Origin: Reinekea marinisedimentorum
GTDB taxonomy: Bacteria > Pseudomonadota > Gammaproteobacteria > Pseudomonadales > Natronospirillaceae
Assembly: GCF_004341165.1 (NCBI RefSeq)
Contig: NZ_SLZR01000013.1
Coordinates: 1-64,000 of the forward strand
Reading direction: 5' to 3'
DNA: 64,000 nt
Part shown: piece after piece, positions 8,502 to 15,825 of the stretch
How the letters are laid out: each line of letters opens with the position of its first letter
Numbering within the stretch: position 1 is the stretch's first letter
Program-made: the position numbers and the translations under genes
The notes under the pieces: generated by a model
Told to the model about the DNA's origin: nothing
Seen by the model: only the letters and a program-made list of their open reading frames with translations
Databases searched by the model: none

Positions 8502-9738
8502 GGGCGTAAAACTCCAGTGCGGCCGCGGCGGCTTCACCTTTCGGGCCTTTGTAACCGTTAGCGGCCAAACAGGCATCCAAACAGGAAAGCGTTTGCAGCA
8601 CCGCCGATTTACGGGCGTTATAGCCCATGGTGCCAATGCGCCAGATTTTACCGTGCAAGGGCCCAAAGGAGGTGCCGATTTCAATGCCGAAATCTTCCAA
8701 CATCTGGCCGCGTACCTTATCGCCCTCCACCTCGTCGGGAATATAAACACCCAGCACGTTATTCATCTTGTATTCAAGATTACCGAACACCTTCAGACCA
8801 AGCGCTTGCACACCTTGCACCATCGCACTGCCGTGCAATGCATGACGGGCAATACTGGCATCGACACCTTCCTCAATAACGATGCGCGCACATTCGGATG
8901 CACCATAAAGCATGGTGGTGGCTTCGGTATGGTGGTTTAACCGCTCTTCACCCCAGTAATCGAGAATCATCGGAATATCAAAATAATTGGAGCGAATGAA
9001 CGGCTCGCTGCCATCTTTATGACCCTCAGTGCGAATGCCGGCTTCCACCTTTTTGCGTTTGCGCACCCAGTTCACGTAGCGCTCGCTTAAGGTCACCGGC
9101 GCAGAGCCGGATGGCCCACCCAAACACTTCTGCAAGCCAACGGAGACGGCATCCAGTTGCCATTCATCGGTTTTGAATTCATTACCGACAATAGAAGCCG
9201 TGGCATCGGAATAAAACAGCACATCGTGGCGACGACAGATGTCACCCAAATGCTCCAGCGGCTGGCACATGGTGGTGGACGTATCGCCCTGCACAATGGC
9301 GAGCATTTTCGGCTGAACCTTTTTAATGGCCTCTTCAATTTGCTCCGGCGTAAAAACCTCGCCCCAAGGTGCTTCAATGGTATGCACCTCGGCCCCGGCA
9401 CGCTGGGCAATTTCAGCCAACAAGTGGCCAAAGCGGCCAAAGATAGGCACCAGCACTGCATCACCCGGGCGAATGGCAGAAACCAGCACCGCCTCGATAC
9501 CGGCACGGGAGGTGCCATCGATAAGAAAAGTCCACTGGTTATCGGTTTTAAACACCTTGCGGTAACGCGCCATGGTTTCGTTCATGTAACCGGTCATGGC
9601 CGGATCGTACTGGCCGATCAATTGCGCAGACATAGCGCGCAGCACTCTCGGGTCGGCGTTGATCGGCCCCGGGCCCATCAACAAACGTGGCGGTGGGTTC
9701 AGTGCCTGAGCCTGTGTTTGATTGTTTAACTGAGTCAT
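8494..9738 (-). CDS. pucG: (S)-ureidoglycine-glyoxylate aminotransferase
   Basis: A 414-residue PLP enzyme of the class V (alanine-glyoxylate) type. PLP contacts are Asp178 in YSDAT and Lys204 in QKCLGG. The segment RLNHHTEATTMLY is the form found in PucG/UGXT-type enzymes acting on ureidoglycine rather than in ordinary AGXT. The predicted reaction is ureidoglycine plus glyoxylate to oxalurate plus glycine. It is directly followed by allC, which makes ureidoglycine, with overlapping stop and start, strong context for the assignment. An alanine-glyoxylate transaminase is the alternative. Confidence 0.9.
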   Translation of the reverse strand: MTQLNNQTQAQALNPPPRLLMGPGPINADPRVLRAMSAQLIGQYDPAMTGYMNETMARYRKVFKTDNQWTFLIDGTSRAGIEAVLVSAIRPGDAVLVPIFGRFGHLLAEIAQRAGAEVHTIEAPWGEVFTPEQIEEAIKKVQPKMLAIVQGDTSTTMCQPLEHLGDICRRHDVLFYSDATASIVGNEFKTDEWQLDAVSVGLQKCLGGPSGSAPVTLSERYVNWVRKRKKVEAGIRTEGHKDGSEPFIRSNYFDIPMILDYWGEERLNHHTEATTMLYGASECARIVIEEGVDASIARHALHGSAMVQGVQALGLKVFGNLEYKMNNVLGVYIPDEVEGDKVRGQMLEDFGIEIGTSFGPLHGKIWRIGTMGYNARKSAVLQTLSCLDACLAANGYKGPKGEAAAAALEFYAHG

Positions 9739-9744
9739 TTGTGA

Positions 9745-10569
9745 TTACCCCATGGCAACCTGAAGCAACATGCGCGAGCCGGTAATAAACAGCACGATGG
9801 CAAACACACGCTTCAGTTGTTTCTGTTCTAATTTACTGGCGATCTTGGCACCGAGCGGCGCGAACCAGACAGTTAACGGCACAATGCAGATGAAGGCCGG
9901 AATATTCACTAAGCGCCAGGTGCCGACCGGCGCATCAACCGGTGTCTGACCAACGGCCAGCAGCGTCAGCACGCCGGGTAAGGCAATCAGCAAGCCAAAG
10001 GCAGCGGCCGTACCCACGGCCTTATGAGCATTGAAATTAAAACTGAGCAGCAACGGCACACCGATGGTACCGCCGCCAATACCGACCATAACAGAAAGGC
10101 CACCCACGGAAGTCGCCATCAGTGTTTGCCCCGCCTTACCGGGCAATGCCGGAAACAGCGGCGGCGCTGATGAGCGGAACAAAATATTAAGGCTGACGAT
10201 CAGGGCAATAATGCCGAACATCCAGGTGAGTATGTTGCCGGAAATGTTAGTGGCAATGACACTGCCGACAACGGCGCTGAGCAGAATAATACCGCTCCAG
10301 AACTTCAGCAATTCAACATCGACATTGCCTTTTTTATAGTGCGAGCGCACCGATGAAATCGCCGTCGGCACAATTGTCGCCAGGCTTGTTGCCGTGGCAA
10401 TGGCCATGGCCGAGGCAGCACTGACACCAAAGCCCTGCAATAAAAAATACAGCACCGGCACAATCACAATACCGCCACCCACACCGAGCAAGCCCGCCAG
10501 CGTACCGGCAAACATTCCGGTAAAGATAAGTGCCAGGCCAATCGGCCATGCTTCAATCAGTTCAGACAT
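9745..10569 (-). CDS. TSUP (TauE/SafE) family membrane exporter
   Basis: A 274-residue integral membrane protein with about eight hydrophobic segments and the repeated glycine-rich family signature: GLLGVGGGIVIVPVL near residue 27 and VGIGGGTIGVPLLL in the second half. TSUP proteins move sulfite, sulfoacetate and other small organic anions. It sits 7 bases after pucG-side DNA within a purine degradation block, so a substrate such as oxamate, oxalurate, oxalate or glyoxylate is a reasonable guess, but the sequence does not show it. Transcribed ahead of pucG and behind the inverted-repeat element. Confidence 0.88.
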   Translation of the reverse strand: MSELIEAWPIGLALIFTGMFAGTLAGLLGVGGGIVIVPVLYFLLQGFGVSAASAMAIATATSLATIVPTAISSVRSHYKKGNVDVELLKFWSGIILLSAVVGSVIATNISGNILTWMFGIIALIVSLNILFRSSAPPLFPALPGKAGQTLMATSVGGLSVMVGIGGGTIGVPLLLSFNFNAHKAVGTAAAFGLLIALPGVLTLLAVGQTPVDAPVGTWRLVNIPAFICIVPLTVWFAPLGAKIASKLEQKQLKRVFAIVLFITGSRMLLQVAMG

Positions 10570-10625
10570 ACAGTTTCTCTTACTTCGTTTAAGGTTATAA
10601 ATCTAAGGTCGACCACGATACTCAA

Positions 10626-10729
10626 GAAGGTATGAGGCCCATTTTTAAGGACATCTGAGGCATGGATGCCGAAGCTGAGCGCCCAGGGAAGGGTTAACAG
10701 CGCTCCTTAAAAATGGGCCTCATACCTTC
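10626..10729. repeat. Long imperfect-loop palindromic element, 25-bp perfect arms
   Basis: Arms at 10626-10650 and 10705-10729 are perfect inverted complements over 25 bases. The 54-base loop contains its own small hairpin GGCATGGATGCC followed by GAGCGCCCAGGGA. An element of the same plan but with unrelated arms lies at 25639-25730. It is between hpxW and the TSUP gene, so as RNA it would form a very stable stem inside the transcript and could terminate, attenuate or protect. No T-tract follows either arm. Confidence 0.85.
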
Positions 10730-10759
10730 GGGTCAGCCGCTATACAGCTATACACTAAA

Positions 10760-12337
10760 TCACTCGACAGAAGAGGCCACAAACGCCCCACCATCCGACC
10801 TTGGGTCCGTTGCTGCGTCCAGCTCCCGCTGATCATCCCAAATGGCACCGGCATGGCCCATCATTTCGTTACACGCCGGCACAACCTGCCACTTGTGGCC
10901 GCGCCTTGTTAGCTCATCGCCAATCCGTTCGGCCAAATCCGCCTCTACTTTTAAATCGTTGCTGTTATCACCCCAGGTACGGCCTAACAACCAGCGCCCT
11001 TCGGCAACAGCCGCCTTCAGTGATTTGCGCTGCCAGACAAACCGGCTGAACACCGCCGCCTGGGTTTGCGGCTGGCCTTCGCCACCCATGGTGCCATAGC
11101 TGAGGCGATTGCCGTTATTAAACAGAGCCATCGCCGGGTTGAGCGTATGACGCGGCTTTTTACCCGGAGCCAGCGCGTTGATATCACCCTCTTCCAATGA
11201 GAAGCTGATGCCACGGTTATTCCAGGTAAAGCCTAAGCCATTCAGCACTTCCGCCGAACCAAACTCCCAGTAAACACTTTGAATAAAACTCACCAGCTGG
11301 CCGTTTTTATCACGCGCACCCATCCAAACGGTGTCGCCATGCTCACTGACAAACGGCCACGGCTTGGCCTGCTGTATATCAATTTGCTTAGCCTTTTCAC
11401 TCAGAGACGGCTCACTCAGTGCCGCATGGTAACCGGCAGGCACACTGCTTGGGCAAGCCAGAATATGGCTGCGCTCCGCGAAGGCCTGCTTGGTAGCTTC
11501 TACAATCAGGTGCGCCCAATCGGCCTCGGTTTCTGCGTGCTGCTTCAGCTGCTCTACCTGTGCCAGGATCTGCAACGAATGTACACCCTGCGTGGGTGCG
11601 GGCAAATTAAAACAGCGCAATCCGTTCAGTTTTACGCTCAGCGGCTCAACCACGTTTGCCTCTGTGGCGTTATGGTCAGCAGCCGTTATCGGGCTGTTAA
11701 CCTGGGTCAGCGCTGCGGCGATTTTTTCCCCGATAACGCCCTGATAGAAATCATCCAGCCCCTTTTCAGCCAACGTTTTCAGGGTATTGGCCAGTTGCGG
11801 GTTTTTAAAAACCTCACCGGCCACAATCGGCTTGCCTTGCGGTGCATAAAGCGCCTTAAAGCTTTCCGGTACAACGGGCTCTGCCAGCACCTTGGCAACG
11901 GCAGCCTGTAAGCTTGCGGTCACTTCAATGCCATCTTCTGCAAAGGCGATGGCCGCAGCCAGCAGCCGGGATAGCGGTAATTGAGCATGACTGTCGTTAG
12001 CCAGGGCTTTCGCCCAACCGGCCACGGTGGCCGCACCGGTCAGGCACGCCTTACCCCCACGAGTGGGAAACTCCGCCAGGCCAGCGTATGCCGAGGTATC
12101 GTTCGGCGCACTGCCACAGGCATCAATCGCCAGGGGTTGTTCATCGCCTACATTATGAATAAGCCAGAAGCCATCGCCACCGATGGAATTCATATGGGGG
12201 TACACGACCGAGATCACAGCCGCCGCCGTGACCATGGCTTCGGTGGCCGTGCCACCCTGCTTTAGGATATCCATACCGGCTTCAGCGGCAGCGGCATGGG
12301 GTGCAGTAAAGGCAATTTTATTGGTTATTGTTTGCAT
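10760..12337 (-). CDS. hpxW: Oxamate amidohydrolase-like gamma-glutamyltranspeptidase homologue
   Basis: A 525-residue Ntn-hydrolase of the gamma-glutamyltransferase fold. The nucleophile is the threonine in EHGDTVWMG (Thr336 from the chosen start), where the precursor is cut into two chains. The NSIGGDGFWL and MGGEGQPQTQ loops are also conserved. There is no signal peptide, unlike periplasmic GGTs, which fits HpxW, the oxamate amidohydrolase of Klebsiella purine catabolism (oxamate to oxalate plus ammonia). I chose ATG 12337 (MQTITNK), overlapping the amidase stop by 20 bases; the upstream extension lies inside the amidase gene. A generic GGT is the alternative. Confidence 0.8.
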   Translation of the reverse strand: MQTITNKIAFTAPHAAAAEAGMDILKQGGTATEAMVTAAAVISVVYPHMNSIGGDGFWLIHNVGDEQPLAIDACGSAPNDTSAYAGLAEFPTRGGKACLTGAATVAGWAKALANDSHAQLPLSRLLAAAIAFAEDGIEVTASLQAAVAKVLAEPVVPESFKALYAPQGKPIVAGEVFKNPQLANTLKTLAEKGLDDFYQGVIGEKIAAALTQVNSPITAADHNATEANVVEPLSVKLNGLRCFNLPAPTQGVHSLQILAQVEQLKQHAETEADWAHLIVEATKQAFAERSHILACPSSVPAGYHAALSEPSLSEKAKQIDIQQAKPWPFVSEHGDTVWMGARDKNGQLVSFIQSVYWEFGSAEVLNGLGFTWNNRGISFSLEEGDINALAPGKKPRHTLNPAMALFNNGNRLSYGTMGGEGQPQTQAAVFSRFVWQRKSLKAAVAEGRWLLGRTWGDNSNDLKVEADLAERIGDELTRRGHKWQVVPACNEMMGHAGAIWDDQRELDAATDPRSDGGAFVASSVE

Positions 12338-13544
12338 GAGCCTTGTTCCATTGTTCGGTGACAGATTCAACTAACTGTAACAAGCCTGAATCATTACCGG
12401 GTAGTTGCAGTAAAGAAAAGCCGTAAGGCCGGGAAATACGATCGTCTCCCATAAAGGGCGTGAGCGGTAAATGCACCTGCGCCGAACCACTGAGCCCGGC
12501 TATCGAGGTCAGCTTCAATAAATGCGGCCGCAGTGCGGTGGTATCTTCTTTCAGCTTGGGGGCTGTTGTCGGTGATGTTGGTAAAAACAGGGTTTTATTG
12601 CCCGCCAATTGCGCTCGCAAGTTGGCATTGAACCGTTCACGAACAGCCTCGGCCTGTGCAACTTCACTATCGGTGATGGCAAAGGCCATATCCATGCGCG
12701 CCTGCACCTGTGCAGAAAACTTTGGTTTAACCTGTTCTATCCAGTCGCGGTGATACTCAACAATCGCCCTGCCCTGCAGCACACGAAAAACATCATGCAG
12801 TTCGGCAAAATCGGTTTGCAGTTGCAGATCGACCTGCTCAATCTTTTTAAAGCTCTTACCCGCACTTTGCAGTGCCGCTTGCAGCAGACTCTGCAACTCC
12901 GGTTGTACCAGTGAAAACAGGAACGGGTCGTACACCAGCGTATCGGATTCCGCCCGGCCCGACTGTTTTAACAGGACTTCGCCCGTTTGCCTCAGCTGAT
13001 GCACGTTCGGTGTCAGCCAACCCACGGTATCAAAACGCGGCGCCAGGCCAATTAGGCCTTCGGTAGAAACAACCCCATGCGACGGGCGCAGGCCAAACAG
13101 CCCACAATAACAGCCCGGCACGCGAATGGAGCCACCGGTATCGGTGCCCAAACCAATGTCAGCAAGCCCTGCTGCTACAGCGGCTGCCGAGCCCATGCTG
13201 GAACCACCGCAACTGTGGCCGGGCAGCTTCGGGTTTTCGCAACTGCCGAAGTGCTCGTTATTACCTTCCAGTGAATAGGCCAGCTCATCGGTCAGCGTAA
13301 AACCGACAAACTCCGCGCCGGCATTTAACAGAGCTTCCAGGCTTTCGGCTGTAGCAACAGAAGGCTGATGGGTGCGCAGCCAATCGGGGTTTCCGGCGCT
13401 GTTGGTAAAGCCCTTGAGCGCAAATAAATCTTTTACCGCCAGCCGCATTCCAGCCAGCGAACCAGCAAGCGGCGCAGGCCACTTAATGCCACCGTGGGTA
13501 CAAAAGCCCGCAGCGCTGCGCATAGATTTGGTCACTGTATTCAT
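12318..13544 (-). CDS. Amidase-signature family hydrolase
   Basis: A 408-residue amidase with the Ser-cisSer-Lys triad: the lysine in VKDLFAL near residue 38, and the glycine/serine-rich signature GHSCGGSSMGSAAAVAAG followed by DTGGSIRVP. It is short for the AtzE/HpxY subgroup, and the small partner subunit that accompanies those is absent. Its overlap with hpxW and placement after hpxO tie it to purine breakdown. Candidate substrates are oxalurate, allophanate-like ureido acids or oxamate; none is proven. It could supply the step from oxalurate that is otherwise missing here. Confidence 0.85.
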   Translation of the reverse strand: MNTVTKSMRSAAGFCTHGGIKWPAPLAGSLAGMRLAVKDLFALKGFTNSAGNPDWLRTHQPSVATAESLEALLNAGAEFVGFTLTDELAYSLEGNNEHFGSCENPKLPGHSCGGSSMGSAAAVAAGLADIGLGTDTGGSIRVPGCYCGLFGLRPSHGVVSTEGLIGLAPRFDTVGWLTPNVHQLRQTGEVLLKQSGRAESDTLVYDPFLFSLVQPELQSLLQAALQSAGKSFKKIEQVDLQLQTDFAELHDVFRVLQGRAIVEYHRDWIEQVKPKFSAQVQARMDMAFAITDSEVAQAEAVRERFNANLRAQLAGNKTLFLPTSPTTAPKLKEDTTALRPHLLKLTSIAGLSGSAQVHLPLTPFMGDDRISRPYGFSLLQLPGNDSGLLQLVESVTEQWNKAHANNNQ

Positions 13545-13621
13545 TCATTACTGCCTGTGTGATTCAGGTCGAGCCTGCCAGTAGCGGCACGGCCTTTGAT
13601 GGCGCACCGCTCACCTACAAA

Positions 13622-14779
13622 TTAATCCAGCGGGTGGCCTTCAATATTGGAAAGTATGCCCTTCATGATTTTGCTGCCGTCTTCGTTGCGCAGTTCTTTG
13701 TACCAATCGAGCGTCACCTGTTCGTCTTTCATGTGGGTAACATCGCAGCGGCTGCGCGCGCGCAACACCAGCTCGTTCGCCCGTGGCGCACGTTTGTTCT
13801 GGTAACGCACCAGCGCATCTTCCACACCCAGCGTGTTGGTTTGCAAAGCAATCGCCAGATAGACCGCGTCTTCCATGGCCATGCAACCACCCTGACCGAT
13901 ATCCGGCGTGGTGCCATGACCGGCGTCACCCAACAGCGCGACCCGGCCGCGCGTCCAATTATAGAATGGCTCAACATCGCAGATTTCCACACGATTGGTG
14001 CGTTCCGGCTCGATCAGATCAATCAAATCCTGAACCGGTTGCGCCCAGCCAGAGAAATACTCTTTCAGGTTCGCTTTGTATTCATCACGGTTATTTGGCA
14101 GGCCCTGTGGCAGAGGCACATCGAAGAAAAAGTAAAAACGGTTATCGCCCACCGGCATCATTGAAACACGCTTGCCTTCGCCAACGAATGTGGTCCATTG
14201 CGTTGCCGGAGCGATGCTTTCATCCACCTCGACCAACCCATTCCAGTTCACATAACCGGCGTAGCGGCGCTCAACCTGATCACCCAGCACATAAGGCCGT
14301 ACAACAGAATGCGAACCATCAGCCGCGATCAGCAGATCACCGGTTTCAACGGAGCCATCAGCAAAGGTGGCCGTCACCACGCCCTCGGCTTCAGATACAG
14401 AGGCTAGTTCAGCACCGAGGGTTACATCCTCTTTGCCGAACTCTTCCATCAGCATGGCCTGTAATTCGGTACGCGAAACCGGGTAGGCACGCTGCCCGGC
14501 TTTCTCGTACAGCGGTGCCAGGCTGAATTGCGTCATCGAATCGCAGGTAAAGCCATCCAGGTAAGCCAGGCTATCCATCTGCCCGCCCAGCTTAGCCACC
14601 TGCTCGGTGAGGCCCAGATAGTTCAGACATTTCACCCCGTTGGACCAAATAGAAAGTGCCGCGCCAACCGGCTTTATTTCTCGCACCTTCTCAAACACCT
14701 TCACCTCGTAGCCAATACGCTTTAACGCGATACCGGCACAAAGGCCACCCATTCCTGCTCCAATAACGATAACTTTCAT
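13622..14779 (-). CDS. hpxO: FAD-dependent urate hydroxylase
   Basis: A 385-residue flavoprotein monooxygenase that converts urate to 5-hydroxyisourate with NADH and O2. The dinucleotide fold GAGMGG is at 7-12, the second FAD motif [15 protein letters not shown] is near 280, and the blocks [14 protein letters not shown] and [12 protein letters not shown] match the Klebsiella HpxO family closely. It replaces classical uricase. It is the most upstream gene of the purine block and probably its promoter-proximal gene. The requirement for O2 makes this route aerobic. Confidence 0.95.
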   Translation of the reverse strand: MKVIVIGAGMGGLCAGIALKRIGYEVKVFEKVREIKPVGAALSIWSNGVKCLNYLGLTEQVAKLGGQMDSLAYLDGFTCDSMTQFSLAPLYEKAGQRAYPVSRTELQAMLMEEFGKEDVTLGAELASVSEAEGVVTATFADGSVETGDLLIAADGSHSVVRPYVLGDQVERRYAGYVNWNGLVEVDESIAPATQWTTFVGEGKRVSMMPVGDNRFYFFFDVPLPQGLPNNRDEYKANLKEYFSGWAQPVQDLIDLIEPERTNRVEICDVEPFYNWTRGRVALLGDAGHGTTPDIGQGGCMAMEDAVYLAIALQTNTLGVEDALVRYQNKRAPRANELVLRARSRCDVTHMKDEQVTLDWYKELRNEDGSKIMKGILSNIEGHPLD

Positions 14780-15166
14780 AGCAATCCTATTTAGCAGCTA
14801 TGCTGCTCAAATCTTTTTAATTCAGGTTACCAAAGCACACTGCATATAAGAGGCCAAATAACAGAGGCGGCCACGGCTTAAGGCCTTAGAAGGGATAAAC
14901 CCACATTACCTGACCAGCCGGACAACTAATAAAATCAAGGGTTTTACGGCCTGCTCCTAAATAAGTCGTAAAAGAACGCTATAGCGCCAATCGGTGGCAC
15001 GTCTGCGTCGTAATGGGGCCTGACTGCACCATAAAGTTATCCAACTTTGGTATCAGACTCACTAGATTGGGGCATTCCTTGCGCGCCTAGCAGCCAAACC
15101 GCATTGACGGATGACTCGTTGGTGATCACCATGGCAACTTTAACGGATGAGCGGTAAGGAATACTC
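14780..15166. other. Intergenic region, divergent between hpxO and a MazG-like gene
   Basis: About 390 bases without a credible gene. It must hold the hpxO promoter (minus) and the promoter of the gene at 15167 (plus). A 6-base inverted repeat AGCAGC-TAT-GCTGCT is visible at about 14795. No operator resembling the 7218-7231 palindrome was found. Confidence 0.6.
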
Positions 15167-15481
15167 TTGGCTGAACTAAACACCCTGCAAGAAAGAATCA
15201 ATCAAACTCGAAAGCAACGTGGCTTTGTGACCGATCCATTGAAAATTCAAATACTGCTCACCGAAGAGGTGGGTGAAATTTCTGCCGAGCTAAAGCGTCT
15301 CTGGTCAAAAAACTACGAGGCATTCTCCAAAGAAAGAATCGCCAATGAGATCGCCGATACCTTTGTACTGCTGACGGCCTTAGCCAACGAATTTGAAATA
15401 GACCTTGAAAGCGCTGTCGAGGCTAAATTCTTTCAGGCAGACAGTAAAAGAAAATGGGCAACGGCAAAAGCCGACAGCTAA
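15167..15481 (+). CDS. MazG-like nucleotide pyrophosphohydrolase
   Basis: A 104-residue all-alpha NTP pyrophosphatase of the MazG-like group. The metal-binding EEVGEISAEL helix is at about 29-38 and the second acidic helix NEIADTFVLLTAL follows, giving the ExxE...ExxD pattern. The start is TTG at 15167, supported by a GGTAAGGA ribosome-binding site a few bases upstream; a nearby upstream ATG reads into a stop after eight codons. Likely role: hydrolysis of a non-canonical nucleoside triphosphate. The gene at 45497 is a second, distant member. Confidence 0.85.
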   Translation: MAELNTLQERINQTRKQRGFVTDPLKIQILLTEEVGEISAELKRLWSKNYEAFSKERIANEIADTFVLLTALANEFEIDLESAVEAKFFQADSKRKWATAKADS

Positions 15482-15514
15482 GCTCTGGCCACCAAAAACA
15501 GTCATTGGATAAGC

Positions 15515-15697
15515 ATGTTTATAAACAATTCAACCGCCATTTCCCCCTGTATCAGCCAGTGCAAGCTGGATGAACAAAACATCTGCAAGGGCTGCTTCAG
15601 AACCCGGGATGAAATCTCTTCCTGGATGCAAAAAACGGAAGACGAAAAAATAGCCATTACCCTTCGCTGTAAAAAGAAGATGGCGCAGCAGAGCTAA
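15515..15697 (+). CDS. DUF1289 small cysteine protein
   Basis: A 60-residue protein with the complete DUF1289 pattern: SPCISQCKLDEQNICKGCFR, then RTRDEISSW, with four cysteines that suggest a metal or iron-sulfur site. Function of the family is unknown. It follows the MazG-like gene by 33 bases, probably in one transcript. Confidence 0.88.
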   Translation: MFINNSTAISPCISQCKLDEQNICKGCFRTRDEISSWMQKTEDEKIAITLRCKKKMAQQS

Positions 15698-15735
15698 ATA
15701 GAGCTGATTTATACATAACAACATCGCTAAAAACT

Positions 15736-15761
15736 AAAAAGCCCCGGTCTGAAACCGGGGC
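15736..15761 (-). terminator. Rho-independent terminator of the GH5 gene
   Basis: On the minus strand, a perfect 8-base stem GCCCCGGT/ACCGGGGC with a 5-base loop is followed directly by TTTTTAGTTTTTAG. It lies about 65 bases beyond the GH5 stop. The same stem could also serve the plus-strand DUF1289 gene. Confidence 0.9.
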
Positions 15762-15771
15762 GTTAAGTGCG

Positions 15772-15798
15772 CGGTTCTGGCTTCAACAACCAGAACCG
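15772..15798. repeat. Hairpin adjoining the terminator
   Basis: CGGTTCTGG and CCAGAACCG form a perfect 9-base stem around a 9-base loop, just inside the GH5 terminator. No T-tract follows. It may stabilise the 3' end of the GH5 mRNA or aid termination. Confidence 0.75.
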
Positions 15799-15825
15799 GC
15801 TTAGGTACTCAGCAACAAGGCTGAA

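Noticed and set aside
7242-8750. allC with an N-terminal extension to 8750
   Set aside because: The extra 83 residues lie in the end of pucG in another frame and have no family similarity.
11279-11911. Plus-strand frame of about 210 codons opposite hpxW
   Set aside because: Antisense to a confidently assigned gene with no domain, no ribosome site and cysteine-rich low-complexity composition.
13783-14526. Plus-strand frame of 247 codons opposite hpxO
   Set aside because: Antisense to hpxO, high in His/Arg/Pro as expected for shadow frames, no recognisable domain.
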